A stretch of 64,000 nucleotides of DNA, from positions 127,243,292 through 127,307,291 of the forward strand of contig CM075850.1 of assembly GCA_037975125.1 (NCBI GenBank). The letters run 5' to 3'. This document shows positions 55,328 through 64,000 of the stretch, in pieces. The first letter of the stretch is position 1. The number at the start of each line of letters is the position of its first letter. The DNA comes from Latrodectus hesperus (Eukaryota > Arthropoda > Arachnida > Araneae > Theridiidae). Under the pieces are notes generated by a model. That model was not told the origin of the DNA, searched no databases, and saw only the letters and a program-made list of their open reading frames with translations. The position numbers and the translations under genes are program-made.

Positions 55328-55423
<96 letters not shown>
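55291..55423. repeat. (TA)n microsatellite abutting a SINE 3' end
   Basis: About 130 bp of TA repeats with CATATA/GTATAC variants at its left end, starting at the last base of the SINE tail. The frames through it are artefacts. Confidence 0.95.
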
Positions 55424-55425
<2 letters not shown>

Positions 55426-56219
55426 ATTATTTTGGTCGATTCGTTAATATACTAGATATCAATATAAGACTTTGTTTCTTAGACTAACCTTATGACTCAT
55501 TTTTACTTCCAAAAAAAGTACTAACTAAATGGAAACAACATTTAACAATTAAAATCTTTCAAGTATTTACATTCATAATCTAAAATGATGTGAATACTGT
55601 TTTAATGTAATATTTTATCAAACATGCTATTTAACATATTTTATTACAATTCTAAACAAAATATTTTTTGATATTTGTATAATCTATTTATGATACAAAT
55701 ATTCCATTGCTAATCTGTTTTATCAAGAAAAAGAGTGACATAAATTGAATGGTTAAGGCAAAAAACTCAGTAAACGGATTTATAAAATTCACTTAAAACT
55801 GTAAAACGTATGAAAAATTTAAATAAAAGTCTATTATATGGAAGAAATGACTCAAGGGAATAATTTTTAAACAAACATCAATCAAAAAACTCTCTAATAG
55901 CTAATAAAACCTCATTTTAGTAAATTTCTATGTCTTCTCATATAGTGGAATTATTGAAAGAAAAGCTCAAATGAGAAAAAGTTGATTATGAAATTATTTA
56001 TAAATGGTTTTCTTTTCAGCAAATCAAACAGATAACAGAATTAATTTTATTGAAGGTTCTCTTAACTTCTATTCGCATAAATCAAGAAATCAAAATTCAG
56101 ATGACAACGCATTTAAGTATTATTTGTTTCAGGGAATGTGTGTGCTTACAACATTGAACTTCATTTAAACAAGTGGTTTTAATCACATTAATTTCAAGTA
56201 AACTAACTCATTGGATTTA
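55424..56219. other. AT-rich non-coding DNA
   Basis: Nothing recognised. Confidence 0.5.
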
Positions 56220-56430
56220 TTTCCATCCTTTGACTTTACCGTCTTAATCTCTCTCAACGATTTTCTTCGCATTAATCGAGGCGATAAAATAATCGGCGAG
56301 GAGTTAAAGGCCATTATGAGATTAATGACCGCGCATCTTTAATTGAGGAAAGATAATTTTGTGACATTAGTTACTGGACTTAACGGTTGAATTATACGTT
56401 AGTAATGATTTTGTAATTCCTGTTAATTTC
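56220..56430. promoter_or_regulatory. candidate conserved non-coding element
   Basis: A compact, GC-richer, non-repetitive block with a high density of homeodomain-type TAAT/ATTA cores (TTAATCTC, GCATTAATCGAGGCG, GAGATTAATGACCGCG, TTTAATTGAGG) and a GATA word. There is no reading frame, tRNA box or TIR, and no second copy here. Composition and motif density resemble animal enhancers, but this is inference without conservation data. Confidence 0.3.
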
Positions 56431-57295
56431 AGCATATTTTCCTTTGCTTAAGATTAATTACATTCAACGAACAAAACTGATCAGATTCTTCAATTATTCA
56501 CAATATTTTTCTTAAGTTTTTTGATAAATAAGAAATTTTAATGACATACTCAAAACTTAATTTTTTTAAAAAATGAAATAAATGTATGCATATATTTCAT
56601 TTAGAAAACAAGCTAAAAATTAAATTTGATATTTTAAATATAATTTTTTGTTGATATTTTTAATAAATAAATATTAATTTTTAATTCTAATCTATAAATA
56701 TTTATTTAAAGACAAGTTTTAGTTTGTTATTTATTCTTATTTGACAATCTTTGTAAAGTTATATAGTTCTGACAAATGTTGAAATTTTTGTAAACATAAT
56801 TGAAATATTTTAAAACAGGTTTTAGTTTTTATATATCTTTACATACTGTAAATTTACACAAATACAATATATTTTAGTCATACTTTAAAGTATGGTTTAT
56901 TTAAAAATAATGATTAATTATGGAGTTAAAATTTAAATCATAATATTCTGCATAGAAACTTCATACAAAATCAAATGGGTTCATTACATAAATTAAACAT
57001 AAGTCGAATTTGACAGAATACTTTTCGATACCAAAAATACCAATCAAAAAACTAATTAAAGCTTAGATCAATTTATTGGAAGTATATTTTATTAAAATAA
57101 AGGGTGATTTTTAAGGAAACTTAATTTGAAAAATAAAATTCTGTACCCATCTTTTTTTAATGTTTGTCCAATATTTTTTAAGAAATAATACATTTAAAAA
57201 CAGATGCAATAAAATTTAAGAAGCAAACTATTCTTCAAAAAATGAAAATTTATTTATTTTTACAATTTTCAAAAAACTTTCTGTTTTTAATCATG
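56431..57295. other. AT-rich non-coding DNA
   Basis: Nothing recognised. Confidence 0.5.
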
Positions 57296-57585
57296 GCGGG
57301 TATTTGGATTACTAACCCTTCGCCATAACAAGGCCGGAAACTGCTACTCATTTGTTGTTACCCAGTAGGCACCTGTAAACCAAGTCACGGAGGTGAGTAG
57401 CATTACCCACGCTATACTACCACAAACACGTTTATAGGGTGGGCCACATTCATGCATCATCTCAGAAGAGAGAACAGAATAACATGGAGAGAAAGTAACA
57501 TCCATGCCCGAACCGGGATTCAAACTCGGGACCCACAGCTCAGGTGTCAGGAACGCCAGCCACTTAGCTATCTGTCGGCCATAAA
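57296..57585 (-). mobile_element. tRNA-headed SINE, parent type of the 59863 array
   Basis: On the minus strand the head (57583 to about 57505) has TAGCTAAGTGG (A-box) and GAGTTTGAATCCCGG (B-box). The body includes GAATGTGGCCCACCCTATAA and GCGTGGGTAATGC, and the end reads AATGAGTAGCAGTTTCCGG and GGTTAGTAATCC. The same body words occur in order in each unit at 59863-61090 (GAATGTGGCCAACACTATAA, GACGTGGGTAA), and the 3' part matches the last unit (61036-61085). A plus-strand frame at 57452-57634 is incidental. Confidence 0.85.
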
Positions 57586-57879
57586 CTTTATTAGACCTAT
57601 AACCATCTCGAGAGAAAATGGTTATTATTTATAACTTTTATGCCTAAAATTTTAGGCAGATATGACTACAGTATTTCTTTTTTAATAAAAATCACAGAGT
57701 TTATAATTTTAAAATAAAATAATTGCTTAGAATATCTTCTGTATGAGATTAATTAGACGGTTAAGCACAGTCATTTTTCTAGTGACTAATTATTAATATG
57801 TCAGCACGTAACACATTATTTTTATTGAATTGGAATCTGAATCCTAACGAATAGTGCTGAAATTAATCTCAACATATTT
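57586..57879. other. AT-rich non-coding DNA
   Basis: Contains the 16-bp perfect palindrome GCCTAAAATTTTAGGC (57642-57657). Nothing else recognised. Confidence 0.5.
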
Positions 57880-58050
57880 GGAATGGAGGAAGATTTAAAT
57901 TGTTAGCCTATAAATTGAGTGTCTTCGTGAATTCTCTGTTATCTGATAATGACTTTGATTATCGAATTATTGATGGTTATTATCACTAAATGATCATCTG
58001 ATCCCCATTATATCCCGAAGTTATTGGCACATTAAAATAATTCACTCATA
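57880..58050 (+). repeat. diverged duplicated non-coding segment, copy 1
   Basis: Aligns in direct orientation with 61825-62000. Shared stretches, in order: AGATTTA, TTAGC-TATAAAT-GAGT, TATCTGATAATGACTTTGA, ATTATCACTAA-GAT, AAGTTATT and CACTCAT. Inside it TGATAATGAC (57944-57953) and GTTATTATCA (57976-57985) form an inverted repeat with one G-T pair. No coding frame or transposon ends. Confidence 0.7.
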
Positions 58051-58328
58051 TTTGTAACGTCAGTTGCTAATGTATGTATCTATTATTGTAAAATCTATCA
58101 AATTCAATCTTGTTTTCATAAACTACAGAAATACTGTTAAAATTAATTGAAATATTTCATATTTCAACATGTATTTGCGAAAGTAATCTTCATATTTATT
58201 TAAAACCTATATCGCTATTGATTTGTCTTTTGAAAATTTTAAGGAGAATTTAGATTATTCCACAAAAAAATGGTTTAATGTATTTTCTAAGCTGACTGCC
58301 ACTGAATAACAATCTACCGTAGTTTCCA

Positions 58329-58700
58329 ATGCTCATATCACAGCATTTTATGTTTCATCATAACTCATATTCAAAACATCCCAAATATCTGGGATTTACC
58401 TTGGATCAAGAGATTCTTTGTAATCAACATGTTGAAGATCTAGTCACAAGGAGCAGAAAACGTCTAAATATATTTAAATACATCTCTGGGCAGGATTGGG
58501 ATGCTGATGCCTCTACTCTGAAAATTACCTATACTTACTTAATTAGACCTTTGTTTGAATTTGGTTCAGCCATTTATTTTTATGCCTCTGATTCTAACCT
58601 TCAAAAGCTTGAAAGAATTCAGCAGAGCGCTGCTAGGATCATTGGAGGAATTCACAATAGCTGTCCTAACAATTTAGCTCTGTACAAGTGCGACCTTTAA
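58329..58700 (+). pseudogene. LINE family 2 ORF2: RT C-terminal region
   Basis: A 123-codon frame typical of the region just after the LINE RT catalytic core. It reads K-Y-L-G-F-T-L-D-Q (the Y-L-G-(V/F)-x-x-D motif that opens the thumb), then R-S-R-K-R-L-N-I-F-K, then Y-L-I-R-P-L-F-E-F-G-S, and L-E-R-I-Q-Q-S-A-A-R-I-I-G-G. The last is the usual L-(Q/E)-R-x-Q-x-x-A-x-R-x-I-x-G signature. The upstream RT core with F-A-D-D is absent. Confidence 0.9.
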
Positions 58701-58969
58701 CCATTATATATGAGAAGGAAGTATTGCTTAACCATGTACTTCAATAAACTGATCAGAGCTTTGGAGACCAACACAGAACATCACAATATTTAATTAATTG
58801 GAGCAATAACCAAAAATTAAAACGTAATAGACCATTCTCCCAAGCACATTTACAGAACTTGCTGTATTCTTATGTTGAGCCCTTCTGCTTGACACCTTTG
58901 ATTAACCCTGCGTTTGGAATCCAAGGAGTCACATTCCATCCCAACTTAACATTCGATGCAAGTAAAAAG

Positions 58970-59510
58970 TCGGACCACCCATACTTACTAAAGCAATTGG
59001 CTCTAGAGACAATTGACAAGATTCCTATCGGAGCAGCCAGGGTTTATACTGATTGAAGCAAATTGGAGACCAATGCAAATGCCAGCTGAGTATGTATTGA
59101 ACTCCCCAACCATTCCATTAAGCTTGAAAAAAGAACTGCTGACCACTCGTCCGTTTCCAGAACGGAACTCATCGCCATCAAGAGTGGACTTTCTTTGTTA
59201 GCTAACAATACACAAAATTATTTCTCGGAGATATGGATCCTTACAGACAGTCGATATTCGATCTCGCACCTTTTCAATTGGCAATCCATCAGCGAGAGTA
59301 CTAGTAGAAGTATTCTACTCTTGTTGAAAAGCCTTTAAGTTCAACACCCAATCCACATCCAGTGGGTCCCCTCGCATGTTGGTCTGCCTGGGAATGAAGT
59401 AGCCGACGATCTTGCAAAGGCTGCAGCTAGTAATCCTTTGAACTTGGAAGATCACATGGCACTAACACCGTCAGAGATCTCTTCTATTACTAAACAACTT
59501 ACTTCTTAAA
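58970..59510 (+). pseudogene. LINE family 2 ORF2: RNase H domain with all catalytic positions
   Basis: A single reading frame, broken only by a few stops (for example TGA 59054-59056 where G follows Y-T-D, and TAA near 59336), holds the whole RNase H fold. It has Y-T-D (Asp codon 59051), R-T-E-L-I-A-I-K-S-G (Glu codon 59165), T-D-S-R (Asp 59246), W-V-P-S-H-V-G-L-P-G-N-E (His 59375) and V-A-D-D-L-A-K (Asp 59405). The D-E-D-H-D set is complete and in frame, so decay is by nonsense changes only. In life it would remove the RNA strand during target-primed reverse transcription. Confidence 0.88.
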
Positions 59511-59810
59511 CCTGGGCTGACCCTCCTGCTCATCCTTGGTACTTTCAACGACATCCTGGAGCCACCACAACATTTAAGGGCTCCAGAGTACATCAGACGA
59601 CACTGTCTCGACTTTTCTACTGGCCACTTGAAGTGTATGATCTTTGAGGACGGTGAAAGAAAATACCCATCATGCTCCAAGTGCGACAATACTCCGTTTT
59701 ACCCGTAACACATCTTGAAGTGCTTGGGGTTTTCTCGTGAAGAAGCTGTGAAAAGTCCACATCTGCTTTTGGACTTTTTGGCAATCTATGATCTCATGGA
59801 TCTGGTCTAG
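59500..59810 (+). pseudogene. LINE family 2 ORF2: C-terminal zinc-knuckle region
   Basis: After a frameshift near 59510 the frame reads S-T-G-H-L-K-C-M-I-F-E-D-G-E, then C-S-K-C and H-I-L-K-C-L-G-F-S-R-E-E (C-x2-C ... H-x3-C, one TAA just before H-I-L), then L-L-L-D-F-L-A-I-Y-D-L-M-D-L-V-stop. The corresponding segments at 11.8, 28.7 and 46.1 kb share this order. A minus-strand frame at 59471-59689 is its shadow. Confidence 0.85.
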
Positions 59811-59862
59811 TTCCACTAGACCAGATGGGGGTTAGTCCGTCCACCATATTTCATCATCAGTC

Positions 59863-60195
59863 ATCCAATGGCTGAGCGGTCGTTTCTGACTGGTTCCAAT
59901 TGTTTCTGACTGGGTTTAGTGCCTAGTGTTCGAATCCCCATTTGGGTAATAAAGTTCGTTTCTCTCTCTCTCTCTCTCTGTCTCTCTCTCAGGGTGTGTG
60001 TGTTCTTTCTTATAAAAAATGAATGTGGCCAACACTATAAGCGGATTTGTGGTGGAGTGACGTGGGTAACCATAACTTCCAAAGCTCATATGATACCATT
60101 TTATATATCATCTTGAGCTATCCAATTGCTGAGTGGTTGCCGTTTCTGACTTGGCTTGGTGACTAGTGTTCTAATTCCTGTTTGGGTATGAAAGT

Positions 60196-60231
<36 letters not shown>

Positions 60232-61090
60232 GGTGTGTGTGTTCTTTCTTATAAAAAATGAATGTGGCCAACACTATAAGCGGATTTGTGGTGGAGTGAC
60301 GTGGGTAACCATAACTTCCAAAGCTCATATGATACCATTTTATATATCATCTTGAGCTATCCAATGGCTGAGTGGTTGTCGTTTCTGACTTGGCTTAGTG
60401 CCTAGTGTTCTAATTACTGTTTGGGTATGAAAGTTCGTTTCTCTCTCTCTCTAGGGTGTGTATGTCCTTTCTTATAAAAAAATGAATGTGGCCAACACTA
60501 TAAATGGATTTGTGGTGGAGTGACGTGGGTAACCAAAACTTCCAAAGCTCATATGATATCATTTTATATATCATCTTGAGCTATCCAATGGCTGAGTGGT
60601 TGTCGTTTCTGACTTGGCTTAGTGCCTAGTGTTCTAATTCCTGTTTGGGTATGAAAGTTCGTTTCTCTCTCTCTCTCTCTCTCTCTCTCAGGGTGTGTGT
60701 GTTCTTTCTTATAAAAAATGAATGTGGCCAACACTATAAGCGGATTTGTGGTGGAGTGACGTGGGTAACCATAACACCCAAAGCTCATATGATACCATTT
60801 TATATATCATCTCAAGCTATCCAATGGCTGAGTGGTTGTCGTTTCTGACTTGGCTTAGTGCCTAGTGTTCGAATCACTGTTTGGGTATGAAAGTTCGTTT
60901 CTCTCTCTCTCCGAGTATCCTTTCTTATAAGGTAATAAATGTAGCCAACACTATAAACGGATTTGAGTTGGAGTGACGTGAGTAATGCATCTCGCATCTG
61001 TGACTAGATTCGCAAACGCTCAAGAGGTAACGATAAATGAGTAGAAGTTTTCGGTTTTGTGGTAGTGAAGGATTGATAACCAGTGCCCAC
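59863..61090 (+). repeat. tandem array of five tRNA-headed SINE units
   Basis: Five head-to-tail units start at 59863, 60120, 60359, 60583 and 60819 (lengths about 257, 239, 224, 236 and 270 bp). Each has a tRNA-like head with A-box TGGCTGAGTGG and a B-box that is intact only in unit 1 (GTTCGAATCCC) and decayed in the others (GTTCTAATTCC and similar). A CT microsatellite of variable length, GGGTGTGTGTG, and the SINE body GAATGTGGCCAACACTATAA to GACGTGGGTAA follow. Units 1-4 stop after the body and carry a linker containing an inverted repeat (AGCTCATATGATA ... TATCATCTTGAGCT). Unit 5 instead runs into the SINE 3' part also seen at 57296. R-E-R-E frames on the minus strand are CT-repeat artefacts. 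Confidence 0.9.
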
Positions 61091-61824
61091 AGTAAGAAAA
61101 AAAAAGAATATTCACTTTTTTAATCATCTAGTATATAAGTAATATTTACAATGGAAATAACAATAATGAATATTCTTTTGATTACAGGGAACTAATCATT
61201 ATGAAAGGAATTTAAGAATATTGCAACCTATTCCTAATTCTAGTCTAAGAAATGTTAGTAAGCAAAATATTTTATTATGAAAATAATGTCTACTATTTGT
61301 GGACAAATATTTTTTAATAAATGATTTCTCTGGTACCAAATTATATACTTATGCCATTTTCTATAAGGAAAAAGTATGAAAATGTAATTAAATAACATTT
61401 AAGAAAATAGCCTTCTTCAGAAAAGAAAAAAATCATTGAAATTATTATTTAAAAAATAAATTTTTAAAATAGAATTTCAAAAGAAAATATTGTATAATTT
61501 CTTCTAACTCTTTTTCGGCATATATATTACTAAAATAATTTTAACTACTGAAATATTGCAAGATTAAATACATCGTTGCGGATACAAATTCCTTTCACAT
61601 CCTCTTCAAGACATAAATTTAAGTCATGTAATTATTATTATGAATATATTATATTATTAATTATAAATATATACTTAATATTTTTTATCATATATATTAA
61701 TTATAAATATATTTTTAAGTCATGTAATTATGGATTACATTTTAATAATTATTATATGTTACCTTAATTACCCTTATGCTAAAATCCAGAGAAGTAACAC
61801 TGGAATGATTCCCAATTCGTTTGA
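61091..61824. other. AT-rich non-coding DNA
   Basis: Nothing recognised; contains an imperfect duplication of a TTTAAGTCATGTAATTAT word (61619 and 61712). Confidence 0.5.
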
Positions 61825-62000
61825 ATTCGTGAAAGATTTATATTATTAGCATATAAATAGAGTACTGAAGAGTATCTGATAATGACTTTGACTAAAGAAG
61901 TATTAATGGTCATTATCACTAAGCGATTATCTAATCAAGTGCACAAAGTTATTAGCTTAGTTTCAAATTAAAGCAGTGCACTCATGTGTACAACATAAAC
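61825..62000 (+). repeat. diverged duplicated non-coding segment, copy 2
   Basis: Partner of 57880-58050 (about 3.93 kb away, same orientation). The internal inverted repeat is perfect here: TGATAATGAC (61877-61886) and GTCATTATCA (61909-61918), 22 bp apart. No reading frame, tRNA boxes or transposon ends seen. Confidence 0.7.
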
Positions 62001-63544
62001 CGGTAGAATGTCCATCTATTACGGTTCAATGTGAATTAGAATTCCTCGCGTGTTTTGTGAATTACTCGAATTACACACACATTAACACTACAGATGGAAA
62101 TGTTTTCAATTTTAATATAACAGAAAAATCAAATAATTGAAAAATTACATACTAAACTAAATGCATATTTAATATTATACATTATCATAAAACTATATAT
62201 TATACATTACTATAAATATTATACATTATCATAAAACTTTGGTAATTACATTTTCATTTCTTCTAAAATTTTATATATTTATATTCTTTTTTGGACTAAA
62301 TGAGATATTTTGCTTAATTTAATTCGAATATGAAAAGTGCTCTAAATATAATTCATTGAATATTTTTTCAGAAAAAGTGAGCAGTCAAAACTCGGTTTTC
62401 CCGTACAGTGGCTCATAAGTTCGAATCCCATCTTGGTTGTTGCTGGTTTGAAAAGTATATTTAACTTTTAGGTATTAAAATTTCTTAGAGCTAAATTTAT
62501 GCAAGAAAGAAATATATTTTCATTTATTTTATGATTTCTTAATTTAAATAATTATGGAAATTTATTTAATAACTAAGTAGAGACGAAAGAAGAATATTTT
62601 TTAGTTAGAAAGAATTTTTATTACCTAAAAAATATCACATAAAGGATATTATTTTCAAGGTATTATATAGAAAAATAATTTATTTATATATTAAATAAAT
62701 AAATTAAAAAATTTATATTATAAATAAGCTATTGTAACAAAAAATATTTATTTCTCAAATAAAATTTGTTGAAATTGATATTTGTATATTCTAATACTGA
62801 AATTTAATAATTTCATTACAAATATCATTCTATAAATTTTTCAAGATTCATTTCAAATATATTCTGTTGTTCAAGCAAAATGTTTTTTTGTTTTCAAAAT
62901 GAAAAGTAAATCAATTTAAAATATGTTGAGATAGATATTTTATGTGGTTTCTATACATTAAAAATGTACATAAATACTACTTTATTATAATTTAATAAAA
63001 TTATTCTTAATATTGCAGTAGTTATCGCCCCAAAGGTTTTACACATATACAATTACAAATTTCTTCCTATTTTAAAAGAAAAAGTGTTCTCAACAATAAC
63101 AAGTTTCTTAAATTTTCAGAATGCATTGTGTTGCGTGTCACTTTAGCTCTGATTTATAAAATAGAATACACCAAACCAATCAGGTAAATGGGCAAACCAA
63201 ATGAAAATCAGTCTCCTATAATTGTGATTAATGCATTTTGCAAAATAATGTTATATATTTTGTGGAATATCGAATTTGGTTTCATGATAAAAATTTAGAA
63301 TTTTAATAAGTTTGTTTAAACTTGTAAAAATGCTAAAACTACCAAAAAATGCTGAAAAATTAGCAATTTTATGTTGATAACATAGCAGTTTTTGTGTTTT
63401 TTATAAATGCATTGTTGTTGACAGGAGTGTAACTATTAGCAACAATGTAATTCTAATTCCTGCACAAATTACATATTATTTATAGTCCACTAAATATGTA
63501 AAAATGCACAATAGATTATTGATATCTATTTACTAAGTTGTTGT
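62001..63544. other. AT-rich non-coding DNA with one tRNA-box-like spot
   Basis: GTGGCTCATAAGTTCGAATCCC at about 62408-62430 contains a perfect B-box but no properly spaced A-box; the following bases loosely resemble 39320. Otherwise nothing recognised. Confidence 0.45.
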
Positions 63545-63840
63545 TGTTACTAATGACATTTGGACAAGCCAAACTCGCTATGCCTTGGCTATGCGAATTT
63601 AAGTCAAATGAGAGCGTCTTTCGTTTTAATCAGAGCACCATGAAGGTACGACTTTGCTCTACACACATGCCATAGGTACCCGTTTATAGGGTAAGCAACT
63701 ATTCACACCTCATTCATACAAGGAAAGGACAAAGACGAGATAGATAGAGAGAGAAAATATATCCATGCCCGAACCGAGATTCGAACCCAGGACCTTCTTA
63801 TCCGCAGTCAGGCACGCTGACCACTAGACAAGTTGGGCAG
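63545..63840 (-). mobile_element. tRNA-headed SINE, mosaic (57296-type head, GGCTTGTCC tail)
   Basis: On the minus strand the head (63838-63770) has TGTCTAGTGGTCAGCG (A-box) and GGGTTCGAATCTCGG (B-box), followed by GGCATGGATATA and the GGTGTGAATAG/CCTATAAACG words shared with 57296. The 3' part (63660-63552) is the GGTGCTCTGAT ... GGCTTGTCCAAATGTCAT tail shared with 17880, 33541 and 55180. It ends in AAC repeats (plus-strand GTTGTTGTT at 63540). The combination suggests recombination or template switching between two SINE types. Confidence 0.85.
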
Positions 63841-64000
63841 TGATGTACTGCGTAATACACTTTACTTATCGATGAAAATTATGATTTCATGTTCTACGGA
63901 AAGAAAATTGTAATCTGTCTGCATGAAATTTCTCCGCTCTGGCCACCAAACCGTCAGATCTCTCTCTTTAATTTTTAAATTAACAATTTTCAGACGTCAT
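63841..64000. other. non-coding DNA to window end
   Basis: Slightly GC-richer than background; nothing recognised. Confidence 0.4.

Larger units (their letters stand above)
58300..59850 (+). mobile_element. LINE family 2, best-preserved copy (RT end, RNase H, C-terminus, 3' hairpin)
   Basis: The 3' half of a LINE. In order on the plus strand: the end of the RT/thumb region (58329-58700), RNase H (about 59030-59420), the C-terminal zinc-knuckle region (about 59600-59730) and the stop L-M-D-L-V-TAG at 59808-59810. The stop lies in the hairpin CTGGTCTAG-TTCCA-CTAGACCAG (59802-59824). Only a few stops and frameshifts interrupt it, so it is younger than the copies at 11.4 and 28.6 kb. Its 5' end is not clear; AT-rich DNA precedes 58300. 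The LINE type is RNase H-bearing, of the I/LOA/R1-related sort; exact clade unknown. It is followed at once by the SINE array. Confidence 0.9.

Noticed and set aside
54948..55447. Protein-like frames on both strands in a GC-rich block
   Set aside because: The block is a SINE body shared with other loci; frames exist because of its higher GC content, with no conserved domain.
60101..60997. Minus-strand frames with R-E-R-E repeats
   Set aside because: They are translations of CT microsatellites inside the tandem SINE units.
59863..61090. CRISPR-like array
   Set aside because: Repeat units are over 220 bp with tRNA-like boxes and CT microsatellites in an animal-type genome; this is a tandem SINE, not a CRISPR array.

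Overview
The window looks like strongly AT-rich animal nuclear DNA, most likely from a spider or other chelicerate. The evidence is spliceosomal gene structure, long (TA)n and (TG)n microsatellites, several RNase H-bearing non-LTR retrotransposons, BED/hAT-type DNA transposons and many tRNA-headed SINEs. The spider attribution is an inference from how the LINE and SINE families read; no search was possible. There are no operons, CRISPR arrays or intact multi-domain ORFs.

The only host coding sequence I can support is one 161-bp exon on the minus strand (33006-33166), with a clean AG acceptor and a GTAAGT donor. It encodes the first part of the ligand-binding domain of a nicotinic-acetylcholine-receptor-type (Cys-loop) subunit. 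Its boundaries (phase 1 in, phase 0 out, just before the place where D/N-x-K-N-Q normally follows) match the conserved exon 2 of arthropod nAChR genes. Much of the window is therefore probably intron of this gene, transcribed right to left.

Most of the rest is transposon sediment on AT-rich background. LINE family 1 (3' end with a C-x2-C/H-x4-C motif and a GAA-rich tail) has four copies, each with a target-site duplication: 1792-2346 (-), 2977-3798 (+, full 5' end joined to the 3' end by a large internal deletion), 23762-23827 (+, only about 50 bp inserted) and 46130-46828 (-). LINE family 2 (ORF2 ends M-D/A-L-V-stop with a hairpin over the stop codon) is seen at 11390-11970 (+), 28570-28960 (+), 45985-47194 (-, split by the last LINE-1 copy) and 58300-59850 (+, the best preserved, with all RNase H catalytic positions). 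A more decayed LINE lies at 5940-6835 (+). DNA transposons are a decayed BED/hAT element at 17540-19850 with a SINE nested in its first coding segment, a 761-bp hAT element (31936-32696) with an 8-bp TSD that keeps an open hAT C-terminal domain, and a 612-bp hAT MITE (39445-40056) with an 8-bp TSD.

tRNA-headed SINEs fall into at least two groups: one whose tail reads GGCTTGTCCAA-TGTCAT (17880, 33540, 54588, 63545; diverged 35930) and one ending in AAC repeats (34945, 36675). A third head/body type (57296) is also the parent of a striking five-unit tandem array at 59863-61090, whose units are separated by a small palindromic linker. Other structures without an obvious class are a roughly 134-bp near-perfect hairpin (53076-53209), four shorter perfect inverted repeats, and a pair of diverged non-coding segments (57880-58050 and 61825-62000) that share a conserved internal inverted repeat and flank the LINE plus SINE array.
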